A DNA stretch of 64,000 nt from contig NC_060955.1 in the NCBI RefSeq assembly GCF_910589235.1, positions 20,782,558 through 20,846,557 on the forward strand, written 5' to 3'. The position numbers and the translations under genes were made by a program. Shown here in pieces: positions 54,237 through 64,000 of the stretch (positions within the stretch are counted from its first letter, which is position 1; each line of letters opens with the position of its first letter). This DNA is from Vespa crabro (lineage: Eukaryota; Arthropoda; Insecta; Hymenoptera; Vespidae). Under the pieces are notes generated by a model. It saw only the letters and a program-made list of their open reading frames with translations. It did no database searches and was not told the origin of the DNA.

Positions 54237-55817
54237 CTATTTCCTCTTTGTCTTTTTCTTTCTCTTCAATAATTGACGTTCGCGATACGATCTCCACATT
54301 TTTTGAATGATTTTAGCCGCATGATTTTGTTGAAAATTTTTCACTCTTTCCAAAAATACTATCATTATTTCTTTCTCTTGTTCCTCCTTCAAACGAATAT
54401 ATAATTCGTTTTGATCTATCAAACGTGCCTATAAAGAAATAAAGATATTTAACGAATTTAAAAAAATAATTAACAATTTTATGAATATAAAATAATGTAT
54501 GTGTGTGAGTCGGTATGTATATATATGTGTATTTACGAACACGAAGTTCTTCTTGTTCTTCTTTAAGAGCCTTATTTTTGATTGTCAACTTTTCTAATAA
54601 TTTATGTTTACTACCAATCACACGATCGTACTTTACTAGTACTTCAATAGATTTGTTTTGCATCTGTAAACTATGTAATAATAATATTAAATATATTATT
54701 AATAAAATGATTAAATAAATATATACGTAGAAATATATGTGTATGTGTATGTACCGTATGGTTCGTAAATCTTTCTCTCGTGTAACATTTTCGGCATTTA
54801 TTAATTTTATTTTTTCACCGAAAGAATCTATTTCTGTTCGTAATAGTTCCATTTTATTTTCATGCTCTTTCCAAATGTTCATTAATTCATGTTCAAATTT
54901 TTCCCTGAAAAATAATTTCAAACGTGTTTGTTAATTAATACGTATTAAAATAAACAATATATAATACAATAAAGTGTATCCGTTAAAAAAAAAAATATAT
55001 ATATATATAAATAATATAATAAAGTGCAGTATATAATACTAGTAAATATAAAGTGAAATAAAAAAGAATTTGAAAAGAAAAATTAATTAATTACAAAAAT
55101 TAAATAAGAAGAATAAATCATTACGTTTGTTCGGCCATTTTCTTTTTCGCCATTTCTTTAATAGATCGACTTATCGATTCTTCTTTTGCTATATCGATAA
55201 TCGTTTCCTCTTTAAACTCAGTGAATTTTGATATTTCCTCTTTCAACGAACAGCGTAAGGCTACAAAGCATAAAAAAAAGAGATGATATTACTCAAAAAT
55301 GACGTAAGCATAGAGATAATCTGTAATTATCGCTTCTTAAAAGATAATTTGTAATTACGTTAAATTATTTTATCATCGATTGTATATCTTCTTTTATGGG
55401 AAAAGAAATAATCTTTGAATGAACAATAATTATATGCACTGTATAAGTATGAATGTAATTTTTTTATTTTTTTTTTATTTTTTTACCTTCAACATCCTTC
55501 ACCGCCGTCTTCAGATTTTTTTGACATGTATGTATTTTTATTTCATACGTCTTTCGTATCATAGGTGTCGTACGCATTTCTTTTTCGATTAAATCCTTGA
55601 ATGTATTTAAATCGTCAATTAATTTTTCCAGCGTTAAACAATTCTGTTAAAAAAATAAAACAACACAGAATATAATATGTTTATGTATAAAATGAATACC
55701 GCGTATATTTAATAATATAAAGAAAATTATTACCATTGCCTTTATTTTCTTCATAAATTCTATAAATAAATTAACCATTCTTTGTATCGCTATTTCGTAT
55801 TGCATATGTAAATCCAT
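54237..55817 (-). CDS. coiled-coil protein with C-terminal IQ motif, possible dynein regulatory complex subunit (DRC9/DRC10-like)
   Basis: Six exons: 55817-55734, 55643-55487, 55260-55125, 54904-54755, 54670-54541, 54428-54237; 849 nt = 282 aa plus stop. Nearly all of it is charged heptad-like helix (for example EKFEHELMNIWKEHENKMEL, LEKLTIKNKALKEEQEELR). It ends with a calmodulin-binding IQ motif, AAKIIQKMWRSYRER, followed by a very basic tail. This layout, with long coiled coil then IQ near the C-terminus, is that of IQCG (DRC9) and IQCD (DRC10) of the axonemal nexin-dynein regulatory complex. The match is by architecture only. The protein is shorter than the vertebrate forms. I chose the ATG at 55817 (MDLHMQYEIA), but a further 5' exon is possible because an acceptor-like CACTGTAG lies just upstream. 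Two borders were set by phase (acceptor ACATAG before 54670; donor GTTCGT after 54541). Confidence 0.7.
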
Positions 55818-56536
55818 ATCTACAGTGTTAATATACGTACATATAAAAATGATGTGTATGTGTATTTGTGCGTATGATACCGTTCCACAAATTGATAACA
55901 ATAAGTTGCCTATCAACTCAATACGAATACAAACTCACGTTACTGCCTACGCTATTGATAACTAAAGAAATAAAAAGGCAATGTATGAGACTTATTTACG
56001 TTTCTATGGTATCTATTCTCCATTGGCAACGCGAACCTGATCTTTCATAAAAAAATATTGAATAGATAACGGACTTGTAGAAATTCAATGAAATTTATTA
56101 TCTTTTCTATTTAAATTAATTTTATCATTTTCATATTTCATTTGCGATGAGTAACGTTTATAAATAATTCGTTATATTTATTTTATTGAAAATAATTGTA
56201 ATAATGTGAAATAATTTTTGAAAAGGGATATAACGATTTTTTTTTTTTTGTCGTTAGGTTACTTACCGTTTGAATTCGATCCTTCTTTTGTAATGAAATA
56301 CAGCGCTATCTATATGATGTTAGGAAAAACATCTTATATTTCTTGTATTTCGATGAAAGCATATGATTGGTCAAGTACTGGGCGGTAAACCAATCCGCAT
56401 ACTTCAAATCAGATGCGTCTCTACGAAGATGCGTAAAAGAATGCATACATGCGTCATATTCTATGTATGTATTATATAAAGTTACAATATTCATCTATGA
56501 ACGGACACATATAGAAAGATTCGGTAGACGACAAAG
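55818..56536. promoter_or_regulatory. divergent intergenic region between the IQ-motif gene and SUGP1
   Basis: The two genes face away from each other, so this 0.7-kb stretch must contain both promoters and 5' UTRs. A donor-like GTGAGT on the minus strand near 55938 could end a 5' UTR exon of the IQ gene. No TATA box stands out near the SUGP1 start. Open frames at 56306-56555 run in both directions and look accidental. Confidence 0.5.
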
Positions 56537-56546
56537 ATGGCGTATC
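56532..56546 (+). promoter_or_regulatory. AAAGATGGCG start context of SUGP1
   Basis: The start codon at 56537 sits in CAAAGATGGCGTAT, matching most of the YY1/TISU core seen at TRAP1. Function is inferred from the motif only. Confidence 0.3.
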
Positions 56547-57037
56547 GCGGTGTGAAAGGTTCTGACCCGTTCGTTTCAAAAACTTCACGAAATGAACGTT
56601 TCGCACAAATGTCGAAACAAGAACAAATTATTCAACAAAAGAAGTTAGAAATCCAAGCGAAATTGCAAGAACAAAAAGCTAAGGAAGCTGTCGAAAGTGT
56701 TAAGAAATCTAATTCACTTGGCCTACCTACGACAACCAACAAAGCTACTACATCCAAGTGAGTGCTCGACAATGTTTTCTTTGATATATCTAACAAAGTA
56801 CACTTCTTTGTTTGTCAAATTAACGTTTATTATATATGAATTATTTTTCTTTTATTTATATTCCTCGTTTTTTTTTTCTTTTATGCTTTATTTTTCTATA
56901 TAAATGTTATACAGTGAATGAGATAAATCAAGAATCACATTATGAACTAAACTCTGTTATAATTTCCATTGGAATTTTAAATCTTATCTTCTTATTGTTC
57001 CTTTTATTTTACAATTGTTATTACAAATTTTACATTT

Positions 57038-57092
<55 letters not shown>

Positions 57093-60000
57093 ATTTAATT
57101 CAAGATAACTACTAAGTATTCTTATGTTAAATAATTATATACTCGTTTTAATACAAAAGAATAACTTGGATATCTTTTTAATCTCCTTATCATTTGTGAT
57201 ACCATGTATATTTAATTTTATTTCTTTTTTTTTTCTTTTTTTTTTTTTTTTTTTTAAACACAAAGTTAATTTAATTTCTACAAAGCCAAAAAGAAGTTCA
57301 TTCGATACTGCCATTGCATTATAAATAGATGTTAAGCATTGCATATGTTTATTTATAGGAAGGAGGACGAGAAGTCGTCTACATCTGTGACAGTTAATTT
57401 GTTTGCCAATGATGGTAGCTTCCTTGATCAGTTCAAAAAAATTGCAAATAATAAAGGAACGGGAAAACAAGCAGAGTCTAACCAATCAAAAACTGAAGAT
57501 AAAAGGGAAGAAAAGGTGGAAGAAAGAAATCATGATAATAGAGAGAAAGAACGTGATAGAAAGTGGAACAATGAAAAAAACAGAGATTGGGAAAACAAAA
57601 GGGATAGAAGAAGAAATGACTCAAGATGGGGAAGAAGTTCTGACAGAAGACACAGTTCGTCGTCTAGTCCATCTCCTACCAGGCATAGGTCTTCTTTGAG
57701 TCCCGATCCACGTTCAATGTACAACCAACCTCCTCCAAATGGACCACGACCACATTTTAATCAACAACAATATCCTCCCCAAAGTAACAATCAAACATCA
57801 TCTATACCTCCTCTTATGTCTCAGCCAGTGATGCAAATGACAAACATTCCTCCACCTAATATGAGGGGTATGACAACAAATATTCCACCACCAAACATGC
57901 CTAGAATGCCACCACCAAAAAATGTCAACAATAATTATTCCAATGTGGATAATCATTCTAATAATCCTAGAATGCAAATTCCTCCACCACATATTATAAG
58001 GCCTCCACCACCACCAATACAAAATATTCCACCTAACACTAATGTACCACCACCAAATATGCAAGTTCCACAAAATATGCCAATGACCAACATACAAAAC
58101 TTACCACCATCGTCTACTTCGCAACAACATATTATTCCTCCTCCACAGCAATGCAATATACCACCACCTACTAATTTGCAACCTCCAAATATTCCACCAC
58201 CTAACATCCCACCACCAAACATGTTGCCACCAATGTCTCAGATGCCTCCAAATATGATGCCAATTACTGCATCTCAAACAATTGTAGTAACAGTACCTAA
58301 TGTACCAAATGTACCTCCTCCCAATGTGATATCATCAATGATAATGTCTGCACCTCCTCCGGTTCATACTGTTCCATCTACTATAAATTCTGTACCGCCT
58401 CCAAACTTGAATATTCCACCTCCAAATGTCCCACCACCTACAATAATACAGAATGCACCACCACCGCCACCGCCACACTTGATTCCAACCTCCTATCCAA
58501 TACCTAATCAAGTACCAATCACAGTGGGACCACCTAATGTTCAAATTCCACCACCTGTAAGGCCACCAGCTAATCTACAAGGCAATGAACAACTAGGTAT
58601 GATGTGTTAATAACATTTTTTTATCTACGTCACCAATTACAAGCATCATAGCAATAAATATAAATGATATTTTACAAAGCATTAAGATCATAAAATATTA
58701 TCGGTGAAAATATTCTTTTTACTTGTCACAAATCTAGTTTATCATAAAGGAAATCTTCATCATCATATATAGTAAGAAATATGCATGAAGAGTGTTAGAA
58801 TATTATAATACATGTCTGACAAGAGTTTCTAAGTTTGTCCCATAGAGGCTGAACAACTGGCACGCATAGTCGCTGATTGTGGAGATGAAATAGAGCAAGA
58901 AGTACGAGAGAAGAATGCCCAAGACCCTAAATTATGGTAACTACTGTCCTTACTGACCTTTATTTTTTTACATCCTTTTTCCCACTCCTTCTGTGTATAT
59001 GCAACGCGTATAAAAATTGTTTAAAAGTTTTAAAAATATTATTAGTAGTTGATTATATTTATTGTCTATTTTTTTTTCTTTTTTCTTCTCTTTCTTTTTT
59101 TTTTTTTTTTTTTTTTTTTAGCTTGACATTTTGTATTGATCTTTTGATAAAAATCGGATACAACCTGCAGTTCCTTTGCAATGTGTGTTGTTGCAAGCAA
59201 ATAGTAATTTTTTAAATGTGCCCTATAAGGAACAATATTGCAAACAAAACAGAGTCACAGTCTTGCATTAGTCTAGCATGTTTTATAGAGAGCATTTTCT
59301 AAGCAATACTTTTTTTTATATTTTTATTACATCAATGTTTAAAGATTATTAAAAGTTTGAAATTTATTTCTTAACAATAGTGTTAAAGGATTCAAAAATA
59401 CTAAACTTCTTGGTCTTTATTAATAAAATACCATTTCCTTTTAGATAACTTTCCAATATTGTTTACATTAAGACAATTTAGCCATTATATTGATTCGCAG
59501 AAATTTTATGATATGCATCCACCAATTTCCTGTGTGAAATCCATTTATGTTGTTATATAGATTATTAATTTCGTAGTGCTCAAAATCTAATATCTTTATA
59601 ACTTACAGCATATTTATTTGATAGCAGATTTATAATATCGTTTATATTGTTTATACCGACATTGATTCAATAAGTATGCTAACAGTGCTTTAGATTCAAT
59701 TTTTTTAAAATATCATTAAATATAATATTCTCTTTGTAAGCATTTTCATGCTGTTAGTACCAATAGTATAATGCATATAAACTGTCTCTAACCGTATAGT
59801 GTAAATAATGCAACAAACACATTCTTTTTTTATGCTAATCTGACTTCCATACTTATAGCACCTTTTATATAAATGCAACAGGTATAGATAAAAATCGTTT
59901 TTACATAGTCGATTAGCAGTTTATCCACTCCTTTTGAGAGTTGCTTAGAATTTCATAAAAATATTTTCACTCTGGAAGCACTTTGTCTAGGAATATATCT

Positions 60001-61580
60001 TACTTGGCAGCGTTTTAAGTATTGTTTTAATCAAGGTTTCTGCATCAAAAGCAAAGTGCAGCGTATCTGCAGTACAGGGGATTGGTGGCAAAGTTTCGTG
60101 CTGGAAAAACAGATAAAGACACTAAGAGTAGTGGTGCGGAGCCTTATTGTCCAGAAGAAGCTCTTAGTGACAATGATGAAACAGATAAGAATCAAAAACA
60201 TAGTTCTCAAAATGGTAGGTTACTATCTCTTGGTAACACCTCTTTTTTTTTTCTTTTTTACCTTACAAGTATCAATATACCGAAAATAATATATTTCATT
60301 TAACAGAACGTCCAAAAGAGGAAAATAGAGAGGAACGTAAAAGGAAAAGGAGAAGTCGTTGGAGCGAGCCAGATAACAAGGTTCCTATTGCAGATATAAA
60401 TGCAATTACCACTCAAAGAACTCGCCCGGGTCTTGCACAACCTGGAGTAGCCATACCAGGTCAAATTGGCCAACCAGCTGTTATTATACCGCCAAAAATA
60501 CAGCACAATAAACCAAAGAATCCAATGCTAACCAAGATATCTAGAAATGATCCTGCGTTAATACAATATGCGAGACAAACTTTTGGTACATTGGATCTTA
60601 GCGAAGAACAATGGAAAAAAGCTGAGGACCATTATAAGGTTGTTATAAAGAAAAAAATGTATTTGTATATGTGTGTTTATTTTAATGATAAAAGATTTAT
60701 TTCATATAATTAATCTATCTTACAGATAAATCTTTTATACCAAAATCTATTAAGAAAGAGAGAAGAAGTGAAACGATTAGAGGCTCAGGGTAAACATAAA
60801 TATGAGTACGATAGCGACGAAGAAACCGAAGGTGGTACTTGGGAACATAAATTAAGATCTGCCGAAATGGAAGCTACACAAATGTGGGCGGAAGAATTAA
60901 CGGCACAAGCTGAAGGTAAACACCATATCGGTGACTTTTTGCCTCCGGACGAATTGAAAAAATTTATGGAACAATACAATGCCGTTAAGCAAGGAAAAGA
61001 GCCAGATCTTAGTGATTACAAGGAATACAAACTGAAGGAAGATAATATTGGTATGGTCTTTTTCTTTTTCTTTTTTTTCTTTTTTTTTTTTTTTTATCAT
61101 ATTTTTCAAATTATAAATTATTATGAAAAATGATATTTGTAGGTTTTCAAATGCTTCAAAAACTTGGCTGGAGCGAAGGTCAAGGTTTAGGTAGTGAAGG
61201 CAGTGGTCGAATTGAACCTGTTAATAAGTATGTTTCTTATATTATATGAATTATCTATATGTATTATTATATAATAATAATATAATTTATAATATTCCAT
61301 ATAATTTAGGGCTACTAATAGGCTCGATAGTGCTGGCTTAGGATCCGAAAGACCAGATGGTGTTTCGAGAGACGACGATGAATTTGATGCATATAGAAAA
61401 AGAATGATGCTTGCATATAGATTTAGGCCTAATCCATTAGTAAGTATGATATTAATGATATTGATATTGTTGAAATACTAATATATTAAACATTTTTTTC
61501 TTTCTTTTCTTTTCTTTTCTTTTCTTTTTTTTCTCTCTCTTTTCTTTTTTTAGAACAATCCTAGAAGACCTTACTACTAA
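56537..61580 (+). CDS. SUGP1: SUGP1 splicing factor (SURP and G-patch protein), 875 aa
   Basis: Nuclear splicing factor; in vertebrates it acts with SF3B1 in branch-site choice and stimulates a DEAH helicase through its G-patch. Exons: 56537-56757, 57359-58596, 58846-58936, 60036-60214, 60307-60638, 60726-61050, 61143-61227, 61310-61439, 61554-61580; total 2,628 nt, in frame. The N-terminus has the family block SKQEQIIQQKKLEIQAKLQE. Exon 2 carries an RE/RS-like charged region and then a long Pro/Asn/Met-rich stretch with repeated IPPPN. A SURP module spans exons 3-4 (EQLARIVADCGDEIE to AAYLQYRGLVAKF). A basic NLS (RKRKRRSRW) follows. The C-terminus has EYDSDEETEGGTWEHKL, IGDFLPPDELKKFMEQY, the G-patch LQKLGWSEGQGLGSEGSG and ends in MLAYRFRPNPLNNPRRPYY, typical of SUGP1. 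It is longer than the roughly 645-aa human protein because of the Pro-rich insert. Only one SURP module is evident. AATAAA follows at about 61752. Confidence 0.92.
57039..57090. repeat. (TA)n microsatellite in SUGP1 intron 1
   Basis: Uninterrupted TA tract in the 600-bp first intron. Confidence 0.9.
57840..58560 (+). repeat. SUGP1: degenerate PPPN-coding tandem repeat in SUGP1 exon 2
   Basis: Units close to ATTCCACCACCTAAC (Ile-Pro-Pro-Pro-Asn) recur over about 700 bases with irregular spacing. The antisense strand is also open and gives Gly- or Trp-rich shadow frames that are not genes. Confidence 0.8.
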
Positions 61581-62295
61581 ATAATCGAATGGACTGTATT
61601 TCTATAAAATCCTCAGACGACAAATGTCTTTTCTAATTTAATATAGAACAAATGATTGTTATTTTGTATATCTAAAATGACGTGAAAGTTAAAATATTAA
61701 CGTACTGTCTTAAACAATGTTGTTAAATTCAAATAAGATATTGCGTCGTTAAATAAAAAAAAAAAGGAGCAATCGTTCATATCTCCATTAACATTAATCC
61801 TTGAATTCTTAGTCATTATTAATATACGTATTGTAAGATTACATTATTTAACAGTTATATATAGTATCTTATGTACGTTGAAATAGTATCTTTTTATTTC
61901 CCAGATGTAATAAAAAAAAAGTATAGAGAAATGCATACGCGATAAGTTTAATGAATAATCGAAAGTATATATATATATATTTATACTTATAAAAGAAAAA
62001 CTTTGGTAATATTTCATTTTCAAATACTAGAAAAATTTATTACATAATGAAAATTCAACGCGATAATATTATATCTTTGGATCTTTATTAATTATAATTT
62101 ATTTTGTATTATACAACGTCAATGTATTTCAGGATCTCTATTTTTTAAAAAAATACTTTACAATAATTCATTGAGAAAATATTAAAATCTCATATATATA
62201 TATATATAATAAAAATCAATATAATTATTACATGTCTAAGAAAAATAAAAACATCGATTTCTTTATCAACGTCATTGTACGTACATAAAATAATT
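61581..62295. other. convergent 3' flanks of SUGP1 and the kinase-like gene
   Basis: AT-rich sequence with poly-A runs and short TA tracts (61963-61982, 62193-62209). It should hold both 3' UTRs. AATAAA occurs at about 61752-61757 (+). No coding sequence is seen. Confidence 0.6.
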
Positions 62296-63350
62296 CTATA
62301 TAATATTCCTATCTATGAACTCTTTAAATGTATTTGTCAACGTGTTCCTATAAAAATTATTCTTTTTCAATTTTGTATAATAGACATTAATATCGACACT
62401 CAAAGTAATATTCTCATCTTGATCCGTGAAAAGATGTAAAACGTGTATGGCCATTACAGCGGCAAATTTGCCAAAACGTTCAATATGTTCCAATAATATT
62501 TCATAAGGAAATAATTCTCTAGGATTACAATCTAAGCTTTCAAGACATTTAGAAAAGGAATCATAATAATTTCGAAGTAGTTCGTCGTAATTTTCGTTTC
62601 TAATCTCGTATAGGGTGGAACAAAATAACGTATAGCATATGTCCAAGACAGGCGATGCGTAACGACAGATTTGAAAGTCGAGGAAGCAAAGATCCTCCGG
62701 TTCGTAAGTTCTTTCATTCTCCTGAAATAAACGTGGAAATAAATGATGAGAGAACGTCGAAGAAATAGATAAAGAAAAGATCTTAGATATCGTTCTAACG
62801 AATCCAATTGAATTTTACAATTTTAATACGACATCCCACCTTGTATTTAAACAAAAAATTATTTGTCCAAGCATCACCATGATTTACAACGGCATAAGGT
62901 TCAGCGTTAGATCCCTGAACTATTTCAATCATAATATTAAAGATGTTTTTAGCAAAGTTACGGAATTTTTCTTGATAATGTTTGTCTTCGTTTTCTAGAG
63001 ACTGAAATTAAAAAAAAAAAAAAAACGAACGCTTAATGCTTCTTTTCTCTCTCTCTCTCTCTCTCTTTTTTTCTTTGTTAATAAGCTTTTACCTTTTCAA
63101 CAATATCGCACAATGTTTTCGTACGAGCATGCATATCTTGATTGATAGATCTACTACTTTCACGATAAAATAAGGGTTCATTTATCAACTTTAATATCTT
63201 GAAAGCTTCAGGATCCTTAGCTCGAATTGCAAAGCTGTATGCGTGAAATTTTCCGAGAGAACGTAGGGCCAATCGAGCATGTGGATAATCAAGAAACTTT
63301 GTTTCTTTCATAACATAATTTTTTACTTTCAAGTCTTCTAATATTAATAT
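62296..63350 (-). CDS. EcKinase / CHK kinase-like protein, C-terminal part (5' exons outside window)
   Basis: Three exons read here: 63350-63093, 63001-62840, 62721-62296 (846 nt, in frame, stop TAG at 62296-62298). This is the insect ecdysteroid-kinase-like family (CHK kinase-like, DUF227), whose best-known members phosphorylate ecdysteroids; most paralogues have unknown substrates and some act in detoxification. The first exon seen opens ILILEDLK and has DYPHARLALRSLGKFHA, the family's small-lobe/hinge region. The catalytic loop VNHGDAWTNNFLF has the HGDxWxxN signature. LCFLDFQICRYASPVLDICY carries the metal-binding DFQ and is complete. The usual 100-150 N-terminal residues are absent; an acceptor precedes 63350 and no suitable exon is seen before the window end, so the gene is cut by the edge, not broken. 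Confidence 0.88.
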
Positions 63351-64000
63351 CTGTAAATGCATAAAAAAAAAAAAAAAAAAAAAAAAAAAGACAAAAATCA
63401 ATCAACAAAATTTGTAGATAATTAAATCTTATCTCTTTATGATTTATCAAATATTATAAATTAATCGAGTAAAAAAAATTCGGCTTATTCTCTATAGATT
63501 CGATCTGATCGATTATAGATCATTTTCGAAATGATCTTTTAAATCTCGATCGTGACCTTGAGAAAAAATGTCGGTTTCATTTATTGCCCGTCAGCACGTT
63601 TCTCTTATCCCAGATAGTTTTATTCATTGTTTAGTGAAACCCGTACGTAAGTATATAACTAAGGAAAGGTGGAACGGTGAAAGTAGCCGAAACGGAGTAA
63701 CGTCAACGAAAAAGTGTGATCATACTAATTATAGTTAGAGTCAGAAAGACATTTCTTTTAATCTTCGAACGAACGATCTTATCGTCTAAACACATGTACT
63801 ATTCGACTGGTATCAGATATAAAAAAAAAAAAAAAAGAAAAAAAAAGAAAAATAAGTATATTTATGAGAGAACGCGAGACGTTTTTTATATTCTTTTATA
63901 GATTACCTCGAATTGTTTACGATTAATAAATTTTATATCGCGTTATACAACAACAACAAAAAAAAAAAAAGAAAAAGGATAGATCCTGTAAATGACAATA
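63351..64000. other. intron of the kinase-like gene / unresolved right edge
   Basis: Probably the start of an intron of the minus-strand kinase-like gene. A poly-A tract lies at 63363-63389 and another at 63820-63850. On the plus strand an ATG at 63569 opens a 50-odd-codon frame (MSVSFIARQH) with a strong donor-like GTAAGTAT about 80 bases in; it is not recognisable. No other feature is seen. Confidence 0.4.

Noticed and set aside
57530..58544. Minus-strand Gly- and Trp-rich ORFs across SUGP1 exon 2
   Set aside because: Antisense translation of the PPPN repeat. The plus-strand frame is the conserved protein.
1..64000. CRISPR arrays, bacterial operons, tRNA or rRNA genes, intact transposons or viral genes
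   Set aside because: Scanned by eye. Repeats are simple microsatellites only, and no transposase, reverse transcriptase, integrase or capsid-like frame was seen. Degraded elements or small ncRNAs could be missed without a search tool.

Overview
This looks like an AT-rich nuclear genome from an insect, probably a hymenopteran. The signs are spliceosomal introns with GT-AG borders, the standard genetic code, abundant (TA)n, (GA)n and homopolymer repeats, and insect-like forms of conserved animal genes. The order is an inference; no species marker was seen. There are no operons, CRISPR arrays, tRNA or rRNA genes, and no intact transposon was recognised.

Layout. 1-4838 is repeat-rich DNA without a convincing gene. 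4839-8050 (+) is TRAP1, the mitochondrial Hsp90, in 13 coding exons. 10788-27996 (-) is the DmX / rabconnectin-3 alpha gene, about 40 coding exons giving about 3,363 aa. It also holds an unexpected 87-nt phase 0-0 cassette exon inside the 2.8-kb intron near its 3' end. 28525-45488 (-) is an axonemal inner-arm dynein heavy chain of the DNAH7/3/12 group, about 48 exons and about 4,048 aa, with one or two microexons. 45489-48949 is repeat-rich and contains a GC-richer block with homeodomain- and AP-1-like sites. 48950-52386 (-) is a small multi-exon gene I do not recognise, including a 19-nt microexon. 54237-55817 (-) encodes a 282-aa coiled-coil protein with a C-terminal IQ motif, possibly a subunit of the dynein regulatory complex. 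56537-61580 (+) is SUGP1 (SURP and G-patch splicing factor), 875 aa, with a large Pro/Asn-rich insert. 62296-63350 (-) is the C-terminal part of an EcKinase/CHK-type kinase-like protein whose 5' exons lie outside the window.

Exon borders were read by eye from GT-AG sites and codon phase. For TRAP1, DmX, dynein, the IQ protein and SUGP1 the summed exon lengths are exact multiples of three, which supports the models. The genes do not form one pathway. The dynein heavy chain and the IQ coiled-coil protein could both serve motile cilia or sperm flagella. The most novel items are the hidden DmX cassette exon and the unrecognised small gene at 49-52 kb.
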